From Nitrospirae bacterium YQR-1 (GTDB lineage: Bacteria > Nitrospirota > Thermodesulfovibrionia > Thermodesulfovibrionales > Magnetobacteriaceae), in the NCBI GenBank assembly GCA_039908095.1, contig JAMOBJ010000003.1, positions 1 through 64,000 on the forward strand: a stretch of DNA of 64,000 nt. The letters run 5' to 3'. The notes below the pieces were generated by a model. It did no database searches and had not been told where the DNA came from. It was given only the letters and a program-made list of their open reading frames with translations. This document shows, piece by piece, positions 45,245-54,275 of this stretch. Position numbers and translations under genes: made by a program. Within the stretch, counting starts at the first letter, position 1, and every line of letters starts with the position of its first letter.

Positions 45245-47221
45245 CTATTTTTTAGCCTGCTCTTTTTCGAGCTTCCGTCTGTCTTCCATGGTCATTAGAA
45301 CTCTTTCCGCTCCAAACTTTCCAGGCTCGTACTTCTTTAACTTAAGAGCATCTCTTTTGCTGTCTATTGCTGCAAGGGCTGTAGTCAAAATATCCTTAGC
45401 ATCGGGAATAAACTCCAGTTTGGCGCCCATTCTCTTAGACCATAGTTCAGTTTTTATAGCCTTCACAACAGAGCTGGCCTCAACCGGACTCTCCGAACCA
45501 AATATTACGTGTGCTCCGGAGGCGACAAAATAAACCCCTATGGCCAGTGCCTTTTCACTCATCCACTCAGGCGCTATACCAATTGCAGGCAAGTCGGTTA
45601 TGTCATCACCAAGGCCGCCCTCTTCAGTCATATGGGTCATAATGGTCAGAATTCTGGAATTATCAACGCATGAGCCCAGATGAAGCATTGGAGGAATCCC
45701 TATTGCCTCACAGACCTCCCTTAACCCGGGACCTGCCTGCTCAAGGGCCACCTCAGGAATCATATACCCGGCCTTTGCAAACGCTGCGGCTCCGCAGCCC
45801 GTTGACACTACTAATACATCGTGCTTTATAAACTCCGTGGCCAGGTAGTCAAAATAACTATCCTGAGCCGTACGCGGATTATTACACCCTACGAGTGCTG
45901 CAACACCTCTTATTCTGCCTGCCATAATGGCGTCATTTAACGGCCTGAATGAGCCGCGGAAACTCCCCCCCTGCATGTAGGCGATGTATTCATGGGAAAA
46001 GCCGGCCACTACAGGACAGGTCTCGGTTGCCATCTTCCCAAAGCCGGTTCTTTTGGGATAATTATCGCAAGCTAACTTTATGATTTCCCTCGCTATCTCT
46101 TTTGCCCTGTGCTCATCGTACTGAATGTGCATGGCATCTATCATCTTGCCCTTATAGGAGGTGGTTATAACCTTAGTGTGGAATTTCTTTTGCACCTGCC
46201 CGATAGCGGGCATTATACACTGGACATCGACCACTATAGCCTCAGCCATGCCGGTCATGAGGGCCAGCTCCTGATTAAGAAATCCTCCGGCGGACGGTAT
46301 CCCGTGCCTGACCAGTATCTCATTGGCTGTACAGCACATGCCGACCAGATTAATTCCCTTTGCCCCTTTGCTCTTAGCATAATCAAGCAGTTCTTTTTCA
46401 GAGCTTACATCAACAATCATCTCGGCAAGAGTGGGCTCATGCCCGTGCACTATGATGTTTACCTCGTCGGTTTTCATAACGCCCAAGCTTGCCGTTGAGT
46501 GTATAGGCGTGGGGGTGCCAAAGAGAATGTCGGTCATATCGGTGCTTAACATGCAACCGCCCCAGCCGTCTGCCAGAGCGACTTTCATTGCTGCCATCAT
46601 CAGGTTTTCCGGGTCCTGGTCAACACCCATATTGGTCCTGTGCATAGCCTCAGCTATCTCCCGGTCTATACCGCGGGGAACAATGCCCCATTTGCGCCAG
46701 ATTTCCTGCCGCTTCTTAGGCGCCCTCTTTACGTATGAAAGCTCACCCTTTTGCTGCCCGAAGTTGCTGAGTATCTTTAGTGCCACCTCTTTGCCCAGCT
46801 CCTCCTTAGTTTTACCCTCTGTGGGTATATCTAAAATACCGGCTACTTTTTTTAGTTTCTTCACGTCCTTTATTTTAAAATCAGTAACCTCTCCGGTTGA
46901 GGCCTCTAAAAGTGTAAATGCCATATCTCTGGCATGGTCGCTGTGTGCAGCAGTACCTGCGGCCACCATTCTGAGAAAATTCCTGGCCGTTACCACAGGC
47001 AGTGTGGCTCCGCAAACACCGGCAACTTTCTCCTCGGCATCGGGTCCGACAAGCCTGCACGGCCCCATAAAACATATCTTACAGCAGGCACCGGAGTGCC
47101 CTATCGGACACGGTTTCATGTGCTGTGCCCTGTCAAAGGCGGAACTCATGCCATGCGCATGGCCCCACTCCAGTATTTCTTTGGCTACCTTATCTGCACT
47201 CTGAGCGTTTTCTTCTATCAT
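45245..47221 (-). CDS. cooS: anaerobic Ni-Fe carbon-monoxide dehydrogenase catalytic subunit
   Basis: 658 residues (acsA/cooS). The N-terminal D- and B-cluster cysteines are in KPCPIGHSGACCKICFMGPC. The C-cluster histidine is in IVHGHEPTLAEM, and later C-cluster cysteines in MCCTANE, STGCGAAAFAKAGYM and LGSCVDNSRI. It interconverts CO2 and CO; inside the CODH/ACS complex the CO passes to AcsB. It lies directly downstream of acsB, with the NuoE-like gene following after 15 bp. The nickel chaperones CooC/AcsF usually found with it are not in the window. Confidence 0.96.
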   Translation of the reverse strand: MIEENAQSADKVAKEILEWGHAHGMSSAFDRAQHMKPCPIGHSGACCKICFMGPCRLVGPDAEEKVAGVCGATLPVVTARNFLRMVAAGTAAHSDHARDMAFTLLEASTGEVTDFKIKDVKKLKKVAGILDIPTEGKTKEELGKEVALKILSNFGQQKGELSYVKRAPKKRQEIWRKWGIVPRGIDREIAEAMHRTNMGVDQDPENLMMAAMKVALADGWGGCMLSTDMTDILFGTPTPIHSTASLGVMKTDEVNIIVHGHEPTLAEMIVDVSSEKELLDYAKSKGAKGINLVGMCCTANEILVRHGIPSAGGFLNQELALMTGMAEAIVVDVQCIMPAIGQVQKKFHTKVITTSYKGKMIDAMHIQYDEHRAKEIAREIIKLACDNYPKRTGFGKMATETCPVVAGFSHEYIAYMQGGSFRGSFRPLNDAIMAGRIRGVAALVGCNNPRTAQDSYFDYLATEFIKHDVLVVSTGCGAAAFAKAGYMIPEVALEQAGPGLREVCEAIGIPPMLHLGSCVDNSRILTIMTHMTEEGGLGDDITDLPAIGIAPEWMSEKALAIGVYFVASGAHVIFGSESPVEASSVVKAIKTELWSKRMGAKLEFIPDAKDILTTALAAIDSKRDALKLKKYEPGKFGAERVLMTMEDRRKLEKEQAKK

Positions 47222-47295
47222 AATATGTGTTCTCCTTGCTGTTTAAAGCTCACACAGGTTAAAACCTGAGTCATTGACATTACCACTTCTGTCCC

Positions 47296-49494
47296 TTAGA
47301 ACATGGATTCCATGGTCAGAGCCGGATGTCCAACACTTGAGAGGTGTTCAAGTAACTTTTCAGAGTCCTCAGCAATGGTTTCATCGGCAATCATATCAAT
47401 CAGGTTGGGCACACCCTCTTCCTTAGCTCTTTCGTTAAAAGCTTCCCTTATTCTTTCCTTAAGAGCCTTAGTCATCCACACTATTCTTTTTAACCCGCCG
47501 TCTGCAAAGAGAAATTTACGGCTTGTCACAAAGTTAACTCCTATTCCCATAAATCCGGGGCTTTGCACGCCGCCCCCCACGGTACCCGCAAGGGAGGAAA
47601 ACTTCATGCCGATTGGGGTCATCCCCGTGTGCCCTCTTTGTACTATCATAACGCCGTTTGCCTCCGGCACAACAGCCAATATACACTCAAAGCATCCACA
47701 GGAGGTCATCGGGTTTGCCATAATCGTATAAGCATTAAAAGACTCAACGGCGCCGCCCGTTGAGGCCACAATGTAGTCGTCAACGCCGGTCCATCTGCCA
47801 AATACAGGGTCAAGGGTCTCACCCTTTGGAATCGGCTGGTTGCCGCCCGTTGGGTCTATACCGAAAGCGGCCTTGCAGTCCAGCCAGTTGTAAGCGCCGC
47901 AGAGACCTAATCTCTCAGGGGTTATAACGCAAGTATGGGTTGGGGCAAATGACTGACAGAGCAGACAGGAGTAGAAAGTATCCACGTTTTCATCGGTCAT
48001 AGAGCCCAGTCTGTCATCTCTTTCCTTCCAGACTCGTCTTGCCTCATCACGGTGAGCCAGCACATCGGCCTCATCCACAAACAACGTGACCTGTACCTTA
48101 TCCACAATGGACTTAAACCTGCTGTGAATCATGGTATGCTGAATCTTGGCAATATCCTCAAGGGAGAATCCCTCAGCCTTGGCCGCTTTGCTGATTCTTA
48201 TCCAGTTAACGTCACGCTGCCCCATGTGCCATATGCCCTGGCCCTCGTTTATGTTATGGTGGAGTTTTCTCTCCATTATAGGCTCATAGTCGGGCTGCAT
48301 CTCTCTGCCTGCAACCTCTACCAGAATACCGATTGGCATAGCGCCGCCTGCCTCATACCTCTCCTTCCAGTTCTCACCCTTTATTATTATCTTACCGTCT
48401 TCTATTTCATCAAGTTCCCTGTTTTTCAAAAACTCAAAACCGGGAGTCCTGTTACCGCCAAACTCCACAAACGTATCCTCTTTTCTGATTCTCTCACCCT
48501 CAAAAGCCGGCCCGTAGGCGATTGGAATAGGGGGCTTATGGGATACAATCTTAAGGCCTCTGACCTCTATGGCTTTTGCAACTATCTTAGTGTGGTCCAG
48601 TTCCTTGTCAACCTCCTCGTATGTGCAAACACCGGTAGGATGAATAACGGGAACATTGCTGTCGCAAACTGCAGGGAAGCCCATGTTAATGGCTCCGGCT
48701 CCGGTTGCCCATTTGATGTCATCAAGGGGACCCAGAGGCAGTGCAAAGGCAAACACCCTGTCTTTAGTGTATTTAAGGTTTCCTGCAAAATCACCGGGCT
48801 TCATCCCTCCGTAAATCATCGAGGCCCTGATTGCCCAGTCAAGCGCATACAGGGTATGTTCGGTCTTTGTGCCAAGGGGCACTATATAGGTGTCCCAACC
48901 AAGTTCCACCTTTTTCCTTAGCAACTGCCGTGTAATTGTCTCGCCGTTTGACATACCGGAGAGGAAAACCAATATGTTTTTTTCCTGTATCTCCCTGACT
49001 ATTCGAACAGCGGTATCATCATCCGGGGCGGCACCTATAATGGCGGCAAACCCTGGCATTCTGCCGTCAACGAGCTGAATACCCAGGTTTCGTTGAATTG
49101 TATCTGTAATAAAGCCGTTATAGACATACCCTGTTTCAGGGTCTTTTTCCGGTTCAAGTCCCTCCAGGTATCTCATGGCCAGCCATATCTCCTCCGCAAA
49201 CAGTGTTGCCATACCGGAGTCAAGAGCCTCGCCTAAGTAAGGCGTCCACTCTTTTTCAACCGGCTCGGGGTGAAGGTATCCCCTTGTCATTTCGAGGGCC
49301 TCTTTCATATCTTTAAGTGTCTTTACGGCAAAGCCTGTCATAGCATATATCATGGGAAGATGGTACGCTGTATCAGGAAACTCAAACACGTAGTCTTCAC
49401 CTTTTTCCGCAATATGCTTATATAACAGAGCCTCGGCGTTTTTAAACACTGTTTGGGCACCTCTTATAGCAGCCGATGCTATAATTTTAGACAT
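47296..49494 (-). CDS. acsB: CO-methylating acetyl-CoA synthase
   Basis: 732 residues, the bacterial full-length AcsB. The A-cluster ligands are in SCLLCQSFAPTHTC, then RLGLCGAYNWLDC, and the Cys-Gly-Cys of MTSCGCFECILAVV that holds the distal nickel. The N-terminal part binds CODH; the middle contains the CoA-binding region. It joins CO from CooS with a methyl group from the corrinoid protein and CoA to give acetyl-CoA. Between acsC and cooS in the operon. Confidence 0.96.
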   Translation of the reverse strand: MSKIIASAAIRGAQTVFKNAEALLYKHIAEKGEDYVFEFPDTAYHLPMIYAMTGFAVKTLKDMKEALEMTRGYLHPEPVEKEWTPYLGEALDSGMATLFAEEIWLAMRYLEGLEPEKDPETGYVYNGFITDTIQRNLGIQLVDGRMPGFAAIIGAAPDDDTAVRIVREIQEKNILVFLSGMSNGETITRQLLRKKVELGWDTYIVPLGTKTEHTLYALDWAIRASMIYGGMKPGDFAGNLKYTKDRVFAFALPLGPLDDIKWATGAGAINMGFPAVCDSNVPVIHPTGVCTYEEVDKELDHTKIVAKAIEVRGLKIVSHKPPIPIAYGPAFEGERIRKEDTFVEFGGNRTPGFEFLKNRELDEIEDGKIIIKGENWKERYEAGGAMPIGILVEVAGREMQPDYEPIMERKLHHNINEGQGIWHMGQRDVNWIRISKAAKAEGFSLEDIAKIQHTMIHSRFKSIVDKVQVTLFVDEADVLAHRDEARRVWKERDDRLGSMTDENVDTFYSCLLCQSFAPTHTCVITPERLGLCGAYNWLDCKAAFGIDPTGGNQPIPKGETLDPVFGRWTGVDDYIVASTGGAVESFNAYTIMANPMTSCGCFECILAVVPEANGVMIVQRGHTGMTPIGMKFSSLAGTVGGGVQSPGFMGIGVNFVTSRKFLFADGGLKRIVWMTKALKERIREAFNERAKEEGVPNLIDMIADETIAEDSEKLLEHLSSVGHPALTMESMF

Positions 49495-49613
49495 CTTGAC
49501 CTCCTTAACATCTAAACCTTTTATTTAGGACTAAATCTATCCTTTTTGTAGCTTTTAACACTTGCCTCTTCAAAAAGTCAAACCTCCCCCTGTTACCTGT
49601 GCACTCATAGTCC

Positions 49614-50957
49614 CTAAGCCGTTTTTGACTTCAGGTATGTGGGTATTGCGTTAGCTTCTCTTGGGCCCACGGTGATTTTCCAGCCCTCAAGTTTTTCCTC
49701 AAGAGCGCCGCTTAGAATAGCAACGTAGCCTGGAATTATCAGTTCCTTATTGGAAATCTTATCCTCTACACCGCTTTCTTTAATAAATGCTGCAATTTTG
49801 CCGGCTGTGAATTTACCTGCCGCCCACGCTGTAAGCACTGAGAGCCCCTCACAATCCATAACGGCAAGCCATGTCGGCACCTTGCTGTTTTCCACCTCTC
49901 CGGCCACTATAAAGTATGTAAGCGAGAAGTTTGTGGTTACAATCAGAGGAGAATTTGGCGCAGGCGCCCCTATTTCATAAATATTCTGCGCTACCTGCAT
50001 CGGTACCTGAGGGTCAGTGTAGATATTTTGTCTCAGGGTAAAGGTGACAAGGTTTTTCCACTTCTCAGCGCTTGAGAGCACCACAATAGATGAGTACTTG
50101 GCAATACCCAGACCCACCATTAAAGTCTCAAGGAGATTATCGTCTCTCATCATGAAATTAATAGTGGGGAACCCTACTGATTTATTGCCTTTTTTGATGG
50201 CTGCCCGCCGCAGCAGAGTATTATGCTCAAGTATATCCTTAGCCTTCTTAGCGCCTGAGTCCATAACAATATCCTCGATACCGGCCCCTTTTGCCTTTTC
50301 CGTTAAGTCTTGCAGCTCATCGAGGTTTGAGGCGGCAACCCCCAGAGCGGCGCCGTTGCCTTTAGCAATACCAGCCATTTCAGTAACATTTGCCATTGTC
50401 GCCCCGTAAAGCAGCGCCTTCTTGTCTTTAAACTGTGCCAACGCCACTGCAGCGGCATCGGTGTTACCGGTACATATTATAGCAGGCACATCACCGGCTT
50501 TAGATGCAACTTTTTTGGCAAGTGCTTCAAACTTAGCCTTATCACCGGAGTCATTGATTATTGCGATAGCGTCAACTTTAAGTTTTTGGCCGACCCTTTC
50601 AATCTCCGAGGTAAGACACTCGTCTATTTTCTTATCCACAGTGACATCATCATATGTGTCCTTGATACCGATGGCAAAAACACATGGATTTACAAATTTC
50701 TTTTCGTGGCGGAAAAGTACTGTTTCCTCGCCGAGTTTTACAGCTTTTGTGCCCGTCCCTAATGTGATAGGCCTGACGGGAGGGGCTGAGGCCTCACCCA
50801 GGGTTGCCTTTGCCGCATCGGAGACATCCGGGCAGGCATCCAGGGATACCTTACGGGCAGCCAACTGCATGGCAAAAGCCAAACATGTTGGAAATCCGCA
50901 CTTCTTACAGTTAGTCTTTGGTAGTAGCTTAAATATTTCCACTCCGGTTAATGCCAT
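49614..50957 (-). CDS. acsC: corrinoid/iron-sulfur protein large subunit
   Basis: 447 residues. The N-terminal [4Fe-4S] domain is KTNCKKCGFPTCLAFAMQLA with a fourth Cys in DACPDVS. A TIM barrel and a C-terminal corrinoid-binding region (LTAWAAGKFTAGKIA) follow. With AcsD it carries the methyl group as methyl-cobamide from the AcsE methyltransferase to AcsB. The [4Fe-4S] cluster re-reduces cobalt when it slips to Co(II). 39 bp after acsD and 119 bp before acsB. Confidence 0.95.
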   Translation of the reverse strand: MALTGVEIFKLLPKTNCKKCGFPTCLAFAMQLAARKVSLDACPDVSDAAKATLGEASAPPVRPITLGTGTKAVKLGEETVLFRHEKKFVNPCVFAIGIKDTYDDVTVDKKIDECLTSEIERVGQKLKVDAIAIINDSGDKAKFEALAKKVASKAGDVPAIICTGNTDAAAVALAQFKDKKALLYGATMANVTEMAGIAKGNGAALGVAASNLDELQDLTEKAKGAGIEDIVMDSGAKKAKDILEHNTLLRRAAIKKGNKSVGFPTINFMMRDDNLLETLMVGLGIAKYSSIVVLSSAEKWKNLVTFTLRQNIYTDPQVPMQVAQNIYEIGAPAPNSPLIVTTNFSLTYFIVAGEVENSKVPTWLAVMDCEGLSVLTAWAAGKFTAGKIAAFIKESGVEDKISNKELIIPGYVAILSGALEEKLEGWKITVGPREANAIPTYLKSKTA

Positions 50958-50996
50958 TTCTTAGACCTCCAGAATTTATTTTAGTTTTCTTTGTAT

Positions 50997-51938
50997 TTAC
51001 ACTAACTCATCAATAAAGGCATCAACTGCTCTTACAGCTTCCGGATGCCTCATTATAAGAAGCTCCGCTCCGGAAAGTAACAGCGATGCGGCGGTTTGCG
51101 CCTCCCATGCGACACCCCTCTCAGTGAGTGCGCCCCACTCAGGCAGTATGTCCTCTGAGGCTGTAACCTCCTTGATTTTCCACACATACATTCCAACATC
51201 GCCAAGCATCGGCTGCTGCATGGTAGCATCGTTTAAGGTTAAAGCCGTCAAACGGATTCTTTCCATAACCGTGTATGTATATTCAAGGCCGTAACCAAGA
51301 GCCGAGCACATAGGGTCTATTATTATTTTCTCTTTGGTAAAGCCTAACTGGGTTATCATGATGTTAAGTTGTTTGGAGAGATTTATATCAAGCTCCGACA
51401 TTGCTATAAGCATGTGTCCGTTAGCCATGGCTGATGCGGCTATAGTTTTATAGTTAGCCTCCTGTGCCTTACCGATTACACAGGTGTTACCCTTGGCCGC
51501 CTCCGAAACCTTTACCAGCACATCGGTGTCCTTTTCCGCATGGTTGCTGCCGATAATGATAAGAGGCACTGATATGGCGGCAAGGACGTCTTTAACGACT
51601 TTAACAGCATCGTCGGCGGATTTATTGCCGCTGTCGGGGTGCGTGCCATAGAGCCTAAGAGCGATAGCTTTAGCCTTTAAGTCCTGCTCACAGAATTTAG
51701 CCCACTTTACCGGATCATCCGACACTGCGGCATAGGGCTCTTTAACTTTATCCGGCCAGTCCGTCGGCGGTACATCCATTATTTCGTAAGCGATTACAGG
51801 TCTGTTGGGAGTTGAACCTTCAAATGAATGAAAGGGAAGAACGTTTTCTCCGCCGAATGTGACCGCTTTGTCACCGCTGCCTATAGTTACCGGATACACC
51901 TTACCGGTATATGTCTCTTTAGGTGGTGTGAATGCCAT
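50997..51938 (-). CDS. acsD: corrinoid/iron-sulfur protein small subunit
   Basis: 313 residues, a TIM-barrel protein homologous to the barrel of AcsC (TIGSGDKAVTFGGENVLPFH at the N-terminus parallels AcsC, TLGTGTKAVKLGEETVLFRH). It forms a heterodimer with AcsC and helps cap the cobamide. Family segments are PVIAYEIMDVPP, IIDPMCSALGYGLEYTYTVM and TAASLLLSGAELLIMRHPEAV. It lies between acsE and acsC. Confidence 0.94.
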   Translation of the reverse strand: MAFTPPKETYTGKVYPVTIGSGDKAVTFGGENVLPFHSFEGSTPNRPVIAYEIMDVPPTDWPDKVKEPYAAVSDDPVKWAKFCEQDLKAKAIALRLYGTHPDSGNKSADDAVKVVKDVLAAISVPLIIIGSNHAEKDTDVLVKVSEAAKGNTCVIGKAQEANYKTIAASAMANGHMLIAMSELDINLSKQLNIMITQLGFTKEKIIIDPMCSALGYGLEYTYTVMERIRLTALTLNDATMQQPMLGDVGMYVWKIKEVTASEDILPEWGALTERGVAWEAQTAASLLLSGAELLIMRHPEAVRAVDAFIDELV

Positions 51939-52029
51939 TTACCCCTCCTCTGAATTTTTTTAAATTTTATTTATAAACTGCTTTAACTTTCCTTATACCA
52001 GCTTCCCCTTTACCCTTATATATATAATA

Positions 52030-52809
52030 CTACATTTCGAGATATGAGTGGGCGTAGAGTGTTTTATTCATAATAGCGTCCACGGTTTTAGCTGTAGTTA
52101 TAATTTCGTGTGCATCCGCTATGGCTGCCGTCAGTCCCTCGTACATCAGAAGCGCTAAAAAGTGGTTGTTGAGAATCGGCCTGATGGGTTTTGGGCAGCC
52201 GTTGGAGATGTTACTCAGGCCGACAACGGTTTTCATGGGAGGATCGTTTAGTTCCTGAAACATTTTAATGGTGTGAATGACCTTAATAGCCTGGTCTTGT
52301 GTGGTGGCAATCTGAAGAACCAGCGGATCGAGGTAGATGTTTTCTACCGGTAAACCGTACTCCATTGCTCTTGCCATAATTTCGGCGGCAATGGCGGAGC
52401 GTTCCTCGGCGTCGGCAGGCAGCCCGCCCTTACCGACTGTAAGGCCGATAACATCACAGTTGTACTTTGCGGCCAGCTCAAGAATCGGGAAACGTTCGGG
52501 ATCATTTGATGTGGAATTGATAAGAGGCTTGCCCCATTCGTTATTGTGCACTTTAAGTCCCTTTTCAAGTGCATCGTAGTTGGTAGTGTCAAGGCATATG
52601 GGAGCAGGCACCACTTCCTGAATGGTTGTAACCATCCATTCCATGAGGTCCTCTATACCCTCGGCAGGGCCGATGTTGGCGTCAATCATCCCTGCCCCCG
52701 CCTCAAACTGAGCCTTTGCTATCTCCTGAATCGGCCCCTTATCCCTTTTGTTCATGGCCTCCCTGACCCTTTTGGCTATTATGCTTAACTTTTCACCTAT
52801 AATCAACAT
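52030..52809 (-). CDS. acsE: 5-methyltetrahydrofolate:corrinoid/iron-sulfur protein methyltransferase
   Basis: 259 residues, a pterin-binding TIM barrel (MLIIGEKLSIIAKRV, DANIGPAEG, CLDTTNYDALEKGL, NSTSNDPERFPILEL, IYLDPLVLQIATTQ, VGLSNISNG). It moves the methyl group of CH3-THF to Co(I) of AcsC/AcsD, the link between the folate branch and the carbonyl branch. It is the first gene of the nine-gene operon, with GGAGA 8 nt before ATG. metF and the other folate-branch genes are not in the window. Confidence 0.95.
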   Translation of the reverse strand: MLIIGEKLSIIAKRVREAMNKRDKGPIQEIAKAQFEAGAGMIDANIGPAEGIEDLMEWMVTTIQEVVPAPICLDTTNYDALEKGLKVHNNEWGKPLINSTSNDPERFPILELAAKYNCDVIGLTVGKGGLPADAEERSAIAAEIMARAMEYGLPVENIYLDPLVLQIATTQDQAIKVIHTIKMFQELNDPPMKTVVGLSNISNGCPKPIRPILNNHFLALLMYEGLTAAIADAHEIITTAKTVDAIMNKTLYAHSYLEM

Positions 52810-53117
52810 GAGTATCTCTCCTTTAATAAAAATTTTGCCTGAAAGATAACATATTTTACACGTTATCGTAAAGGTTACAACTTAGAAAATACTATCTTTT
52901 CACAAATTATTTCCACATGAATTTCATTTATAACTATTAAATTTTTTTATGAAGCTATCTGTTTTTGTTATAGGATGCCTGTTTTGCTGTATTATGACGA
53001 GAAATATGCTTACATATCAGCAAGTTAACATTACATTACGAATGTTTGTATATCAATGAATCTAATAATTAAAATTTTGGTGCAGAAAGAGAAGAGAAGG
53101 TTGAATGCTGCTTGGTA
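52810..53117. other. 308-bp upstream region of the acs operon
   Basis: No gene. Very AT-rich sequence that must hold the promoter of the leftward nine-gene operon. I see no riboswitch-like conserved block and no clear sigma-70 pair. The right end (53100-53120) is a fragment of the TIR repeat. Confidence 0.55.
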
Positions 53118-53120
53118 TTA
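53100..53120. repeat. TIR repeat terminus fragment (copy 12)
   Basis: TTGAATGCTGCTTGGTATTA is the right terminus of the dispersed element. The final TTA is the TAA stop of the GT9 gene on the minus strand. Confidence 0.65.
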
Positions 53121-54275
53121 CACCTGAAAACTCCCCGACTCTAATTTTCCCTTTATAACGCTCCAGACTTCAGAGACGGCGATATCGTCAAGGCATCTGC
53201 TTTTCTTTAACCCGTCGCAGCCGTCCTGCCCGCAGGGGATGCAGTCCCAGTGCCGTTGAATCGCTGTGTGAATACCGGAGTGCTGAACTGAATTTCTTTT
53301 AGAGTACGGAAATTTAACTGAGTGCCGGTTGTCCCACGGACCCCAGTTAAATACCCCGGAGGGGCCAAACAGAGCCACCACAGGCGTATTAAGCGCTGCA
53401 GCTATGTGCATAGGTGCTGAGTCAACTCCAAAAAACAATGCACTCCTTTCAGAGACGGCGGCAAGGCCTTTAAGTGTAGTCTTTCCCACAAGCGAGATTA
53501 CTCCACTACCGGAGCCGCCGCTCTTTTCTTTGACTAACGATAAAATGTGGTTTGCCCTCTCTATTTCCTTTTCATCCGGTGATGATGATACGACCACCCT
53601 AACTCCAAAGCAAGTAAGTTTATCTATTATGCCGGCCATATACTCATCCGGCCAGCACTTAAAAAACCACCTCGAGGGCGGATGCACATGAACCACCCTG
53701 TCATACTCTGAAACACCGTTGGCTTTAAATAACCTATTGACGTCTTCCCGTTGTCTTTCCGGCACATGTATATGAACAGTGTAATCCATGGTTTCATCGT
53801 GGATTGAGAACAACCTCTGCACCAAGTCGAGGTTTTGCATAACCACATGGGTTAATCCGTCAAGAACAAAGCGATGCGTGTAGAGGTGGTTCTTTCCCCA
53901 TAGGCTCATTTTACCTGAATCTTTTGCCGCCCGCAGCCATGCACCACTCATACGTGATATTATTGCCGCTCTGTCGCCTCCCGTTAAATCTATAGCAACA
54001 TCAAAACTCCCGCCGATACTTTTTAAAAATTTAAATTCTTCCGCATATCTCTTTAAAAAAGAGAATTTTTTAATTTTTCTGTCAAATACGATTATCTCAT
54101 CTATGGATGGATGCCCTGAGAGCACCTCCTCAGTGCCTGAGTTAATTAATGCCGCTATGCGGGCCTGTGGAAATGCTCTTCTGAGTGTACTAAAGACAGG
54201 GGTAGTTAACAACACATCCCCAATGTGTCTGAGTTTAATCACAAGGATAGATTTTATCTCTCTGTCGTTATCCAC
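53118..54275 (-). CDS. GT9 heptosyltransferase (LPS core, WaaQ/RfaQ-like)
   Basis: A GT-B fold glycosyltransferase of family 9: VIKLRHIGDVLLTTPVFSTL at the start, HVHPPSRWFFKCWPDEYMAG in the middle, the nucleotide-sugar segment LVGKTTLKGLAAVSERSALF, and FGVDSAPMHIAAALNTPVVA with FGPSG. It most resembles heptosyltransferase III (RfaQ). It adds a heptose to the lipid A-core on the cytoplasmic side. The GTG at 54275, preceded by AAAGGA, gives an 8-bp overlap with the upstream gene; the ATG at 54302 has no ribosome-binding site. The TAA stop is supplied by repeat copy 12. Confidence 0.86.
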   Translation of the reverse strand: MDNDREIKSILVIKLRHIGDVLLTTPVFSTLRRAFPQARIAALINSGTEEVLSGHPSIDEIIVFDRKIKKFSFLKRYAEEFKFLKSIGGSFDVAIDLTGGDRAAIISRMSGAWLRAAKDSGKMSLWGKNHLYTHRFVLDGLTHVVMQNLDLVQRLFSIHDETMDYTVHIHVPERQREDVNRLFKANGVSEYDRVVHVHPPSRWFFKCWPDEYMAGIIDKLTCFGVRVVVSSSPDEKEIERANHILSLVKEKSGGSGSGVISLVGKTTLKGLAAVSERSALFFGVDSAPMHIAAALNTPVVALFGPSGVFNWGPWDNRHSVKFPYSKRNSVQHSGIHTAIQRHWDCIPCGQDGCDGLKKSRCLDDIAVSEVWSVIKGKLESGSFQV

